Source: Mobilitalea sibirica (GTDB taxonomy: Bacteria; Bacillota; Clostridia; Lachnospirales; Lachnospiraceae). From it: DNA of 64,000 nucleotides. Below the pieces are notes generated by a model that worked only from the letters and a program-made list of their open reading frames with translations, did not search any database and was not told where the DNA came from. Positions 51,597 through 60,786 of this stretch are shown here, one piece after another. The DNA lies in NCBI RefSeq assembly GCF_015999265.1, contig NZ_JAEAGR010000010.1, positions 1-64,000 of the forward strand, read 5' to 3'. The first letter of the stretch is position 1. Every line of letters starts with the position of its first letter. The position numbers were made by a program, and so were the translations under genes.

Positions 51597-53523
51597 ACAA
51601 TTAACACTATGTTCTCTTTTTGATGGGAGTGGAGGCTTTAGTCTTGGAGCAATTTTATCTGGCATTAAGCCAATTAGTTGTTCAGAAATTGAACCATTCC
51701 CTATTAGAGTTACCTCAAAGCGAATGCCATGGATAAAGCACTTAGGAGATATTAGCATTATTAACGGGGCCGATATAGAACCAGTTGATATTATAACGTT
51801 TGGCTCACCCTGCACCGATATGAGTGTGGCAGGGAAAAGAGCTGGGCTGGACGGAGAACAATCCGTCCTTTTTTATGAAGCGATACGGGTTATTAAGGAA
51901 ATGAGGTGCAAAACGAATGGACAATATCCAAGATTTATCGTGTGGGAAAATGTCCCCGGAGCATTCTCCTCAAATAAAGGAGAGGATTTTAGGGCAGTCC
52001 TCGAAAGCATCGCAGGGATTAAAGATGAAACCATATCTATTCCTAGGTCTGACAAATGGCTTAATGCAGGAGAAATCGTGGGAGAAGATTACTCCATCGC
52101 CTGGAGAGTGTTTGATGCGCAATACTGGGGAGTACCCCAACGAAGAAAACGTATCTACCTTGTCGCAGATTTTACAAGTAGGAGTGCCGGAAAAATATTA
52201 TTTGAGTCCAAAGGCTTGTCAGGGTATTCTTCGCAGAGCATCAAGCCGTGGAAAGGAATTACCATTAATGTTAATGATGGCACTGGAGAAACAGGCACAA
52301 TCTGTCTAAATGACCAAGGTGGGAATCGCATGGATATAACAGAGGACATGACTTGCACCCTTCGAGCTAAATCAAACCACCCTCCACTTGTATTTGAAAA
52401 TCACTCGCAGGATAGTCGCTATGTGGGACCACTTAAAACAGCTCAGACCGTTCTTGCTACGTTTGGTACGGGTGGCAATAATCAGCCTTTTGTAATGGAA
52501 ACACCAAAGACATTAAAAATACGGTGTGGCTGTGAAGGTGGAGGTAAAGGAGCCTTAATACAAGATAATAAATCTGCTACGATTTCTTGTAATAACGATC
52601 AAACCTTATTCGTTCCTACTGCTTATGGAATTTGTTCTAAGGATAGCAACTCAATGAAATCTGATAATCCTCACAGTGGTATCTATAAGGCAGAGACCTC
52701 ACGTACGGTGGATTGCAACGGTGGAAATCCATCCTGTAATCAAGGTGGTATTGCTGTGGTTGCTTTGCAAGGATCGATGATTGGGAGAAAAGATTGTAAT
52801 GGACCACGTGGGGAAGGTATGAGCGAGGACATTTCTTTCACATTAAATACCGTGGATAAGCATGCTGTAGTCTATGCCATTGATAGAGAAACCTTTAATT
52901 GTGGTCAGAACTTTGCAAGAAACTTAGGTATACACAATGAAGGAATCGCTTCAACACTAAATGCGCAGGGACCGAGTGCAATAGCAACTCCAACCTATTC
53001 ATCCAGTAAGGCATCCTTCTTTACCAGTGTAGAAACAGAGCTTGCAAATACACTTGTGGCTACAGATTATAAGGACCCACCTTTGATTAATGTTGTAAAG
53101 ACAGCATCTGGCAAAGAAGTGTTTGGAACAATTGCTGCCAGTATGGGTTCGAAGCAGTGGCTTGGTAATCAGGAAGCCTTCAGTGGCGATTATCATATTG
53201 TAGAGCCTGAGTATATTGTAAGAAGGCTGACACCTACAGAATGTGCGAGACTTCAAGGATTCCCTGATTGGTGGTGTAGTGATCTTGAAACAAAAGACCC
53301 TACGGAAGAAGAAATTGCTTTTTGGATGGATGTCTTTGAAACACATAGAAGAATAATAGGGAAAGCTAAGAAACCAAAAAGTAGAAAGCAAATTATCAAA
53401 TGGTTGCAACGTCCTCACTCGGATTCAGCGGAATATAAAATGTGGGGCAATGGTGTTGCTCTTCCTAATGTAGTATTTGTGCTTTCAGGTATTGATTATT
53501 ACACACAAAATAATAATGACTAA
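51568..53523 (+). CDS. C5-cytosine DNA methyltransferase with repeat-rich insert
   Basis: This is a 651-residue Dcm-type enzyme. The core opens QLTLCSLFDGSGGFSLGAIL (motif I), then FGSPCTDMSVAGKRAGL with the catalytic Cys, FIVWENVPGAFSSNKG (motif VI) and GVPQRRKRIYLVADF (motif VIII). Motifs IX/X follow far downstream in RRLTPTECARLQGFP and MWGNGVALP. The roughly 320 residues between VIII and IX hold many short repeats, such as CTLRAKSNHPPLVF, FTLNTVDKHAVV, STLNAQGPSAI and NTLVATDYKDPPLI, far longer than a usual recognition domain. Start: GTG 51568 after AGGAGG, or ATG 51589. Confidence 0.92.
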   Translation: MVDISGNMHKQLTLCSLFDGSGGFSLGAILSGIKPISCSEIEPFPIRVTSKRMPWIKHLGDISIINGADIEPVDIITFGSPCTDMSVAGKRAGLDGEQSVLFYEAIRVIKEMRCKTNGQYPRFIVWENVPGAFSSNKGEDFRAVLESIAGIKDETISIPRSDKWLNAGEIVGEDYSIAWRVFDAQYWGVPQRRKRIYLVADFTSRSAGKILFESKGLSGYSSQSIKPWKGITINVNDGTGETGTICLNDQGGNRMDITEDMTCTLRAKSNHPPLVFENHSQDSRYVGPLKTAQTVLATFGTGGNNQPFVMETPKTLKIRCGCEGGGKGALIQDNKSATISCNNDQTLFVPTAYGICSKDSNSMKSDNPHSGIYKAETSRTVDCNGGNPSCNQGGIAVVALQGSMIGRKDCNGPRGEGMSEDISFTLNTVDKHAVVYAIDRETFNCGQNFARNLGIHNEGIASTLNAQGPSAIATPTYSSSKASFFTSVETELANTLVATDYKDPPLINVVKTASGKEVFGTIAASMGSKQWLGNQEAFSGDYHIVEPEYIVRRLTPTECARLQGFPDWWCSDLETKDPTEEEIAFWMDVFETHRRIIGKAKKPKSRKQIIKWLQRPHSDSAEYKMWGNGVALPNVVFVLSGIDYYTQNNND

Positions 53524-53595
53524 TTCCACATTATTAACTTGCAATTATGTGCCTTTAGAGTGATATATGTAAGTGCAAAAAACAAGGAGGATTAC

Positions 53596-54306
53596 ATGAT
53601 GGAAGTTAAATACAACGCCATAGGTAAAGAAAGAAAATCATTAGTCACGGCTATTTGTGATATCACAGGATTAAAATCAAAATACAAAGGAATGCCAACC
53701 TATGCATATGAAATTGATTATTTCACAGTAGACAAGGAAGGTACACTTATTTTTGATGATAGGGCAGATAGTAATGAGATTGAAATATTGCTTGAGAAAC
53801 TTGGTGAAAAAGGCTTTGTGGCGGAAATAACCGAAGAATCAAACAATGCTACCAATACTACAGAAGAAGCGCCACAAAGCGAAACTGTGGGACTTACAGT
53901 GGCAATGCCTGCAACCTACTTTGATGAAGGCACCATGGAAAACCTACAGCACATCATCGAGGCAAAAGGAAACCTTATCAAAAAGGCACTTGGAATAGAT
54001 AGCCTTCCGATTCACAAGGATGATGAGAAGGTTTCTTTCCCTTGGTTCTCATTCATGCCTAATGATAGTGATATGGTTGCAGCCTACACACACTTCATTT
54101 ACAGCATTTGTGAAATGGCAAGAACCCAAAAACGCATCAGTGCGAAAGGGAAGGCGGTAGACAATGAAAAATATGCATTCCGCTGTTTCCTGCTTCGCTT
54201 AGGCTTTATTGGTGACGAATACAAAAAAGAACGCAAAATTCTACTGCAGAACCTTTCGGGTTCATCCGCTTTCAAAGGAGGTGTCAAGAATGAGATTTTC
54301 AAGTAG
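53596..54306 (+). CDS. Phage protein, virulence-related/DUF-type
   Basis: This 236-residue protein begins at ATG 53596 after AAGGAGG. The N-terminal part (EVKYNAIGKERKSLVTAICDITGLKSKYKGMPTYAYEIDYFTVDKEGTLIF) is a small alpha/beta domain found in phage proteins next to terminase. The C-terminal part (MENLQHIIEAKGNLIKKALG..FSFMPNDSDMVAAYTHFIYSICEMARTQKRISAKGK..FRCFLLRLGFIGDEYKKERKILLQNL) is helical. I know it as a recurrent unknown in Lachnospiraceae prophages. It overlaps the next gene by 17 bases. Confidence 0.8.
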   Translation: MMEVKYNAIGKERKSLVTAICDITGLKSKYKGMPTYAYEIDYFTVDKEGTLIFDDRADSNEIEILLEKLGEKGFVAEITEESNNATNTTEEAPQSETVGLTVAMPATYFDEGTMENLQHIIEAKGNLIKKALGIDSLPIHKDDEKVSFPWFSFMPNDSDMVAAYTHFIYSICEMARTQKRISAKGKAVDNEKYAFRCFLLRLGFIGDEYKKERKILLQNLSGSSAFKGGVKNEIFK

Positions 54307-54685
54307 AGAAGAAGTTGAAAGAATTCGAAAACAGTATCCTATCGGTATTATGGTAGAGCTAGTGCAGATGGATGATCCACAAGCACCACCAATCGGAACA
54401 AAAGGGATTGTTCATGCGGTTGATGATGTTGGAAACTTAATTATGAAATGGGAGAATGGATCAAGGCTGAATGTAATAATAGGTGAGGATATTGTGACAA
54501 TTATTCCTGCCGTAACAACTATCTGTTATGGCAGAAAGGACACTTGGAAGACAAGAACCGAGGCAGAAGAGTTCTTCCTTAAAGCTATGATGCTGAGCGA
54601 AGGCAGTGAACGGGAACGATACACCAAGATTTATACAGAATTGAAAATGGGAATGATAATCTGCATCGACGAGGAGGAGTCATGA
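54290..54685 (+). CDS. DUF4314-containing phage protein
   Basis: This 131-residue protein begins at ATG 54290 after AAAGGAGGTG; the longer open frame is not needed. The first 75 residues (SREEVERIRKQYPIGIMVELVQMDDPQAPPIGTKGIVHAVDDVGNLIMKWENGSRLNVIIGED) are the DUF4314 fold, small and beta-rich. The rest (KTRTEAEEFFLKAMMLSEGSERERYTKIYTELKMGMIICIDEE) is a helix with an acidic tail. It overlaps both neighbours. Function is unknown; it is common in terminase-adjacent gene runs. Confidence 0.85.
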   Translation: MRFSSREEVERIRKQYPIGIMVELVQMDDPQAPPIGTKGIVHAVDDVGNLIMKWENGSRLNVIIGEDIVTIIPAVTTICYGRKDTWKTRTEAEEFFLKAMMLSEGSERERYTKIYTELKMGMIICIDEEES

Positions 54686-54867
54686 TGGAAAAGACAATAA
54701 AAAAGCAAATTTTAGCTATAAGGGATACAGGTGAAACAAATATGTTTGACATTCCTGTTGTTATCGACATTGCGGAACGTGATGGGTATTATGAATTGAT
54801 TGATTATCTATCGGAACATAGAGATGATTATGTCCGCTTCATTCTTACGGGTGAAGTCAGAGAATAA
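54682..54867 (+). CDS. DUF5049-like small phage protein
   Basis: This 61-residue protein MMEKTIKKQILAIRDTGETNMFDIPVVIDIAERDGYYELIDYLSEHRDDYVRFILTGEVRE is mostly helical and acidic at the end. It follows GGAGGAG and overlaps the DUF4314 stop by 4 bases. Members are found directly after DUF4314 in related prophages. Function is unknown. Confidence 0.82.
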   Translation: MMEKTIKKQILAIRDTGETNMFDIPVVIDIAERDGYYELIDYLSEHRDDYVRFILTGEVRE

Positions 54868-54930
54868 AATAGCTTACATTTTTGGAAGGGAATCCTGTTA
54901 TGGGGTTCCTTTTTCAGTGTTCACTGGGAG

Positions 54931-56538
54931 GTGGCGGCGATACGAAAACTAAAGACATACAAGCCGACCATCTTCAAAGCAGATGGTTCGGTTTATAATC
55001 AGGATTCGGCAGATACAGCAGTAGCCTTTATAAATTGTTTAAAACACACTAAAGGAGAGTGGTACGGTCAGTCATTTGAATTGATTGACTGGCAGGAACA
55101 GATTATTCGAGATTTGTTTGGTGTTATCAAGCCGAATGGTTACCGTCAATTTAATACTGCTTATATTGAAATTGCTAAAAAGCAAGGAAAGTCAGAACTT
55201 GCGGCAGCAGTAGCATTACTGCTTACTTGTGGTGATTATGAGCATGGTGGAGAGGTATATGGCTGTGCTTCTGACCGTCAGCAAGCCTCAATTGTTTTTG
55301 ATGTGGCAGTGGAAATGGTAGAGCAGTGTCCGGCACTAAAAGCTAGAATAAAACCTGTACTTTCTCAAAAAAGATTAATGTATAAACCACTTGGGAGTTT
55401 CTATCAGGTTCTTTCTGCTGAAGCATATACAAAGCATGGTTTAAATGTTCATGGAGTAGTATTTGATGAGCTACACGCTCAGCCAAACCGACAACTTTTC
55501 GATGTTATGACTCACGGTTCTGGAGATGCAAGAAAGCAACCACTATATTTTCTAATTACTACTGCTGGAAACGATCAGCATTCAATATGCTATGAAGTAC
55601 ACCAAAAGGCAAAGGATATTCTAGAAGGGCGAAAGGTTGACCCTACATTCTACCCAGTCATTTATGGTGCAAATGAAGATGAAGACTGGACAGATCCGAA
55701 GGTATGGGCGAAAGCCAACCCCTCAATGGGTATTACTGTAGATATAGAAAAGATACAAATCGCTTGTGAGAGTGCAAAACAAAACCCTGCGGAAGAAAAC
55801 CTATTTAGGCAGCTTCGTCTAAACCAATGGGTGAAACAATCAGTACGTTGGATGCCTATGGAAAAATGGGATAAATGTTCATTTGCAGTAGATCCTGAAA
55901 GCCTTAAAGGTAGACAATGCTATGGTGGGTTGGACTTATCATCAACTACGGATATAACAGCATTTGTTCTTGTCTTTCCACCAGAGTATGAGGACGATAA
56001 GTATATCGTTCTTCCTTATTTTTGGATACCAGAGGATAGCCTTGAATTAAGAGTGAGGCGAGACCATGTACCTTATGACATATGGGAAAAACAAGGTTTT
56101 TTAAAGACAACAGAAGGAAATGTAGTGCACTATAGCTACATTGAAAATTTTATAGAAGAGTTAAGCCTGAAATATAACATTCGAGAAATTGCCTTCGACC
56201 GTTGGGGTGCAGTTCAGATGGTGCAGAACCTAGAAGGTCTAGGATTAACAGTTGTGCCATTCGGTCAAGGATTTAAAGATATGTCACCACCAACGAAAGA
56301 ATTGATGAAGTTAACTTTGGAAGGGAAATTTGCTCACGGAGGGCACCCGGTACTTCGATGGATGATGGACAATATATTTATTAGAACTGATCCTGCTGGT
56401 AATATCAAACCAGATAAGGAAAAGAGTACAGAAAAGATAGATGGCGCGGTTGCAACAATTATGGCTCTTGATAGAGCCATCCGCCTTGGTGGAACCAGTA
56501 ATTCTGTTTATGATAATCGCGGGTTAATTGTATTCTAA
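54931..56538 (+). CDS. Terminase large subunit
   Basis: This 535-residue packaging motor and nuclease starts at GTG 54931 after GGGAGG. The ATPase half has the packaging Walker A in IEIAKKQGKSELAAAVALL and Walker B GVVFDELHAQ. The nuclease half has GGLDLSSTTDITAFVLVF (metal-binding Asp), AFDRWGAVQMVQNLEGLG and a final acidic set in KEKSTEKIDGAVATIMALDRAI. It is of the phage HK97/lambdoid Terminase_1 type. It ends inside the frame before the portal gene. Confidence 0.95.
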   Translation: MAAIRKLKTYKPTIFKADGSVYNQDSADTAVAFINCLKHTKGEWYGQSFELIDWQEQIIRDLFGVIKPNGYRQFNTAYIEIAKKQGKSELAAAVALLLTCGDYEHGGEVYGCASDRQQASIVFDVAVEMVEQCPALKARIKPVLSQKRLMYKPLGSFYQVLSAEAYTKHGLNVHGVVFDELHAQPNRQLFDVMTHGSGDARKQPLYFLITTAGNDQHSICYEVHQKAKDILEGRKVDPTFYPVIYGANEDEDWTDPKVWAKANPSMGITVDIEKIQIACESAKQNPAEENLFRQLRLNQWVKQSVRWMPMEKWDKCSFAVDPESLKGRQCYGGLDLSSTTDITAFVLVFPPEYEDDKYIVLPYFWIPEDSLELRVRRDHVPYDIWEKQGFLKTTEGNVVHYSYIENFIEELSLKYNIREIAFDRWGAVQMVQNLEGLGLTVVPFGQGFKDMSPPTKELMKLTLEGKFAHGGHPVLRWMMDNIFIRTDPAGNIKPDKEKSTEKIDGAVATIMALDRAIRLGGTSNSVYDNRGLIVF

Positions 56539-56557
56539 TTATTCGGAGGTGATGCTT

Positions 56558-57811
56558 ATGAGTTTATTAAAAGGAATGTTCAAATCAAGAGATAAACCAC
56601 AAAATCGTGTGGGTAGTTCGTTTTCATTCTTATTTGGTGGAACAACAGCTGGTAAAACGGTTAATGAGCGAACTGCCATGCAGACAACGGCAGTATATGC
56701 ATGTGTAAGAATACTAGCCGAAGCTGTAGCAGGACTTCCACTACACGTATATAGATATCGTTCGGACGGAGGAAAAGAAAGAATACCTTTCCATCCGTTG
56801 TATCACCTTCTTCATGATGAACCAAATCCAGAGATGACTTCATTCGTGTTTCGAGAAACACTTATGAGTCATCTTTTACTTTGGGGTAATGCTTACGCAC
56901 AGGTAGTTCGAAACGGGCGTGGGCAGGCGATTGCACTTTACCCTCTGTTACCAAGCAAAATGGATGTTAGCCGAGCATCAAATGGAGAGTTAGTATACAA
57001 ATATTATCGTGATGTTGAAGAGAGCAGTAATAATCCAAAAGGTGGCTATGTCACACTCCGGAAAGATGAAGTTCTACACATCCCTGGTCTTGGTTTTGAT
57101 GGTCTTATCGGCTATAGTCCCATAGCAATGGCTAAGAACGCGATCGGAATATCACTAGCCACGGAGGAATATGGAGCAGCATTCTTTGCTAATGGTGCTA
57201 ATCCCGGCGGAGTATTGGAGCACCCTGGTGTAATTAAAGACATACAACGAGTCAAAGATAGCTGGAATAGTGCATACCAAGGAAGTGGAAATGCTCATAA
57301 GGTTGCTGTATTGGAAGAAGGCATGAAGTTTCAAGCCATAGGTATCCCACCTGAGCAGGCACAATTTCTTGAAACACGGAAGTTCCAGATTAATGAGATT
57401 GCAAGGATATTCAGGGTGCCTCCTCATATGATAGGTGACCTTGAGAAATCAAGTTTTTCCAATATAGAGCAACAGTCACTGGAATTCGTAAAATACACCC
57501 TTGATCCTTGGGTGGTCCGCTGGGAACAGGCATTACAGCAGTCACTACTTTTGCCTTCCGAGAAATCATCACTGTTTATTAAGTTTAATGTGGACGGTCT
57601 TCTTAGAGGCGATTATCAGAGTCGTATGACAGGTTATGCCACGGGTATTCAGAACGGATACTACTCAGTCAATGATGTAAGAAGCCTTGAGGATTTGAAT
57701 ATGCTGTCAGACGAGGACGGTGGTAATTTACATTTTGTTAATGGAAATATGGTAAAACTTGCGGATGTCGGAGCAGCATATCAGAAAAACACAGGAGGTG
57801 GCGATGTATAG
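56558..57811 (+). CDS. Portal protein (HK97 family)
   Basis: This 417-residue protein starts at ATG 56558 after CGGAGGTG. Core motifs: NERTAMQTTAVYACVRILAEAVAGLPLHVYR, HPLYHLLHDEPNPEMTSFVFRETLMSHLLLWGNAYAQVVRNGRGQ, LGFDGLIGYSPIAMAKNAIG and FRVPPHMIGDLEKSSFSNIEQQSLEFVKYTLDPWVVRWEQAL. It forms the dodecameric ring through which DNA passes. A homing-nuclease gene starts in its last codons. Confidence 0.95.
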   Translation: MSLLKGMFKSRDKPQNRVGSSFSFLFGGTTAGKTVNERTAMQTTAVYACVRILAEAVAGLPLHVYRYRSDGGKERIPFHPLYHLLHDEPNPEMTSFVFRETLMSHLLLWGNAYAQVVRNGRGQAIALYPLLPSKMDVSRASNGELVYKYYRDVEESSNNPKGGYVTLRKDEVLHIPGLGFDGLIGYSPIAMAKNAIGISLATEEYGAAFFANGANPGGVLEHPGVIKDIQRVKDSWNSAYQGSGNAHKVAVLEEGMKFQAIGIPPEQAQFLETRKFQINEIARIFRVPPHMIGDLEKSSFSNIEQQSLEFVKYTLDPWVVRWEQALQQSLLLPSEKSSLFIKFNVDGLLRGDYQSRMTGYATGIQNGYYSVNDVRSLEDLNMLSDEDGGNLHFVNGNMVKLADVGAAYQKNTGGGDV

Positions 57812-58343
57812 CCAATATGAAATGAGAAGTGACTACATGGTTGGGTATCTGAAGTCTGGACAGGAATTTCTGTTTGATGTTAATGACTTTGAAACGATAC
57901 AACAGTACAAATGGGTTTTTGATAATGGTTATGTACGTATGTCTCCTACCCATGGAAAACGTGTTTTTCTACACAATTTTCTGTTGGGTTCAGGACGTGG
58001 AGATGAGGGTTTGTTCGTTGATCACATCAACCACGATAAACTTGATAACCGTAGATGTAACCTTCGAGTTGCCACAAAATCACAAAACGGTATGAATCGT
58101 TCCCTACAAGCTAACAGCACGACAGGCTTCATTGGAGTAAGTTATATGCCACAAAGAGGTAAATACAGAGCAAGAATAAAGAAAGACGGTCGAGAGCAGC
58201 ATCTCGGCCTTTTTATTACTGCGGAGCAAGCAGCAATTGCCTATGACAGTGCAGCCATACGGCTTCATGGCACATTCGCTTATACAAATTTTGAAAGGAG
58301 GCAAATAGCCAATGAGAAAATTTTGGAACTGGGTGCGAGATGA
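57804..58343 (+). CDS. HNH endonuclease with AP2 DNA-binding domain
   Basis: This 179-residue protein starts at ATG 57804 after GGAGGTGGC. The HNH part is KRVFLHNFLLGSGRGDEGLFVDHINHDKLDNRRCNLRVATKSQNGMNRS. The AP2 domain follows, TGFIGVSYMPQRGKYRARIKKDGREQHLGLFITAEQAAIAYDSAAIRLHGTFAYTNF. HNH-AP2 proteins are homing endonucleases of phages. It sits between portal and protease genes, which normally adjoin, so it is an intruder. It overlaps the portal gene by 8 bases and the protease gene by 32. Confidence 0.92.
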   Translation: MYSQYEMRSDYMVGYLKSGQEFLFDVNDFETIQQYKWVFDNGYVRMSPTHGKRVFLHNFLLGSGRGDEGLFVDHINHDKLDNRRCNLRVATKSQNGMNRSLQANSTTGFIGVSYMPQRGKYRARIKKDGREQHLGLFITAEQAAIAYDSAAIRLHGTFAYTNFERRQIANEKILELGAR

Positions 58344-59013
58344 AGCCACCGAGGATCGTACTCTTTATCTTAACGGAGAAATATCTGACGAGACTTGGTG
58401 GGGTGACGAAGTAACACCTAAAATATTCAAGGATGAGTTAATGGCTGGCTCTGGAAATGTCACGGTATGGATTAACTCACCCGGTGGTGATGTATTTGCC
58501 GCTGCACAGATCTATAACATGCTAATGGATTATGTAGGAAGTGTAACCGTAAAGATTGATGGTCTGGCAGCAAGTGCGGCATCGGTCATTGCTATGGCTG
58601 GTGGTGATGTATATATGTCCCCGGTATCCATGCTTATGATCCATAATCCTTCGACCATAGCCATCGGAGACAGCGAGGAAATGCTCCGTGCCAAAGCTTT
58701 GTTGGATGAGGTGAAGGAAAGCATCATCAATGCATATGAACTGAAGTCTGGGTTAACCCGAACTAAAATCTCCCACCTTATGGATGCAGAAACATGGATG
58801 AACGCAAACAAAGCCATTGAGCTTGGTTTTGCTGACAAAATCATGTTTACGGAAGATGAAGAGCATATCCCAATCGATACAGGGCAAGGGCTTATATTTT
58901 CCCGTGCGGCTGTATGTAACTCGCTACTTGGGAAAATTCCTAAAAAGCAAAAACAGAAAATAGGAACCCCAATAGAGTCGCTGGATAAGCGGCTTTCTTT
59001 AATTTCTCACTAA
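58312..59013 (+). CDS. ClpP-like head maturation protease
   Basis: This is a 233-residue S14-type protease that cleaves the capsid scaffold. NVTVWINSPGGDVFAAAQIYNML is the oxyanion region, VDGLAASAASVIAMAGGDVYM holds the catalytic Ser (AASAAS), and MLMIHNPSTIAIGDSEEM holds the catalytic His. WMNANKAIELGFADKI closes the fold. AAAGGAGG lies before the ATG, inside the homing-nuclease gene. It is followed directly by the capsid gene, as usual. Confidence 0.95.
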   Translation: MRKFWNWVRDEATEDRTLYLNGEISDETWWGDEVTPKIFKDELMAGSGNVTVWINSPGGDVFAAAQIYNMLMDYVGSVTVKIDGLAASAASVIAMAGGDVYMSPVSMLMIHNPSTIAIGDSEEMLRAKALLDEVKESIINAYELKSGLTRTKISHLMDAETWMNANKAIELGFADKIMFTEDEEHIPIDTGQGLIFSRAAVCNSLLGKIPKKQKQKIGTPIESLDKRLSLISH

Positions 59014-59031
59014 TTTAAAGGAGGAAATACA

Positions 59032-60225
59032 ATGAGTAAAATTCTTGAATTGCGCGAAAAGCGCGCTAAGGCATGGGATGCAGCAAAAGCATTCCTTGAT
59101 ACGAAACGTGGCGGTGATGGATTGTTATCCGCTGAAGACACTGCAACTTATGAAAAGATGGAAGCAGACGTTGTGGCTCTTGGTAAGGAAATCGAGCGTT
59201 TGGAACGTCAAGCATCTATCGACCTAGAACTGTCGAAAGCAACCAGTAACCCTATTATGAATCAGCCAACAAGAACGGGAGAGGAAAAGACCGGCCGTGC
59301 AAGTGCTGAATACAAAAAGGCATTTTGGAACGCTATGCGTGATAAGGTCAGTTATGATGTAAAAAATTCTTTGACGATTGGTACCGATTCTGAGGGTGGA
59401 TACCTTGTACCGGATGAATTCGAGCGAACCCTAGTGGAAGCACTAGAAGAAGAGAATATCTTCCGTAGACTTGCTAATGTTATCACGACATCTTCCGGTG
59501 ATCGAAAAATCCCAGTTGTTGCAAGCAAAGGAACTGCAAGCTGGGTAGATGAAGAAGGAGCAATTCCTGAGAGCGATGATAGCTTTGGTCAGGTATCCAT
59601 TGGTGCTTATAAACTGGCAACCATGATTAAAGTTTCTGAAGAATTGCTAAACGATTCTGTGTTTAATCTTGAAAGCTATATTACAAGAGAGTTCGCACGT
59701 CGTATTGGTAACAAGGAGGAGGAAGCCTTCTTCGTTGGTGATGGAACAGGTAAGCCAACAGGCATTCTAAATGCAACAGGAGGCGGTCAAGTCGGTGTTA
59801 CTACAGCTGGAGCAATAGCTATCAATCTGGACGAAATGTTAGATCTGTTCTACAGTTTGAAAGCACCATATCGTAATAAGGCTGTGTTTGTAATGAACGA
59901 TGCTACGGTTAAAGCCATCCGTAAATTGAAAGACGGAAACGGACAGTATCTATGGCAACCTTCCATACAATCAGGAACACCAGATACCATTCTAAACCGT
60001 CCTCTTTACACCTCTGCATATGTGCCTACTATTGAAGCAGCAGCAAAGACCGTAATATTTGGTGACTTCAGCTATTACTGGGTGGCTGATCGTCAAGGAA
60101 GAGTATTCAAAAGATTAAATGAACTCTTTGCCGTTACAGGTCAAGTAGGATTTATTGCTACTCAACGTGTTGATGGCAAGCTTATCTTACCAGAGGCTGT
60201 TAAGGTGCTCCAGCAGAAAGCGTAA
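59032..60225 (+). CDS. Major capsid protein (HK97 fold)
   Basis: This is a 397-residue capsid precursor. The first ~90 residues are a coiled-coil scaffold (delta) domain, MSKILELREKRAKAWDAAKAFLDTKRG to about RQASIDLELSK. The mature shell follows, with LTIGTDSEGGYLVPDEFERTLVEALEEENIFRRLANVITTSSGDRKIPVVASKGTASWVDEEGAIPESDDSFGQ and RIGNKEEEAFFVGDGTGKPTGIL. The Lys-Asn crosslink of HK97 cannot be judged by eye. AAAGGAGGAAAT precedes the ATG. Confidence 0.96.
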   Translation: MSKILELREKRAKAWDAAKAFLDTKRGGDGLLSAEDTATYEKMEADVVALGKEIERLERQASIDLELSKATSNPIMNQPTRTGEEKTGRASAEYKKAFWNAMRDKVSYDVKNSLTIGTDSEGGYLVPDEFERTLVEALEEENIFRRLANVITTSSGDRKIPVVASKGTASWVDEEGAIPESDDSFGQVSIGAYKLATMIKVSEELLNDSVFNLESYITREFARRIGNKEEEAFFVGDGTGKPTGILNATGGGQVGVTTAGAIAINLDEMLDLFYSLKAPYRNKAVFVMNDATVKAIRKLKDGNGQYLWQPSIQSGTPDTILNRPLYTSAYVPTIEAAAKTVIFGDFSYYWVADRQGRVFKRLNELFAVTGQVGFIATQRVDGKLILPEAVKVLQQKA

Positions 60226-60237
60226 TGGAGGTGCGAT

Positions 60238-60450
60238 ATGAGTTATAACACGAAGAACTACATGGAACAAGGCGGCGAGAAATTAGTAATTGGTGGAACA
60301 TTAGAAATCTTAGAGGGAGCTTCAGTAACAGGGCTCCCTATTGCTGAAAATCAAGCGGACAGCACAGCCACTGATGTCGCTGGGGTGGTTACGGATTTCA
60401 ATGCCTTGCTAGTCAAATTAAAAGCTGCAGGACTAATGGAGGCTGACTAA
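60238..60450 (+). CDS. Head fiber protein
   Basis: This is a 70-residue protein with the repeat-like core GGEKLVIGGTLEILEGASVTGLP followed by the trimer-type tail ADSTATDVAGVVTDFNALLVKLKAAGLM. It belongs to the small head-fiber family found right after capsid genes in Bacillota prophages. GGAGGTGCGAT precedes the ATG. It likely decorates the capsid surface. Confidence 0.88.
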   Translation: MSYNTKNYMEQGGEKLVIGGTLEILEGASVTGLPIAENQADSTATDVAGVVTDFNALLVKLKAAGLMEAD

Positions 60451-60464
60451 AGGAGGTTGGTGAT

Positions 60465-60785
60465 ATGGCAGTTGCAGACAATCTCTTGCCTAAGGTCAAG
60501 GCGAACTTAATCCTAACGCATGACCAAGATGATGATCTCCTTATTGGTTTTATCACTGCAGCATTGTCATATGCCCAGAGTTATCAGCACGTCTCTGAAA
60601 GCTATTATGAAACCAATACCATGCCACCTACAACAGAACAAGCAGTGATAATGCTGTCGAGCCATTTCTATGAAAGTAGGGATGGTTCGACGGCTGGTTT
60701 CTTCGCTGATAGTGTACAGGCGGGTCAACAAGTATGGAACACAGTGAACTTACTTTTACGTCTTGACAGAGAGTGGGGTGTATAG
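60465..60785 (+). CDS. Head-tail connector protein (gp6-like)
   Basis: This is a 106-residue helical protein: LLPKVKANLILTHDQDDDLLIGFITAALSYAQSYQHVSESYYE..PPTTEQAVIMLSSHFYESRDGSTAGFFADSVQAGQQVWNTVNLLLRLDREWGV. The length and helical pattern match HK97 gp6/YqbG connectors that sit under the portal. GGAGGTTGGTGAT precedes the ATG. Confidence 0.92.
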   Translation: MAVADNLLPKVKANLILTHDQDDDLLIGFITAALSYAQSYQHVSESYYETNTMPPTTEQAVIMLSSHFYESRDGSTAGFFADSVQAGQQVWNTVNLLLRLDREWGV

Positions 60786-60786
60786 C

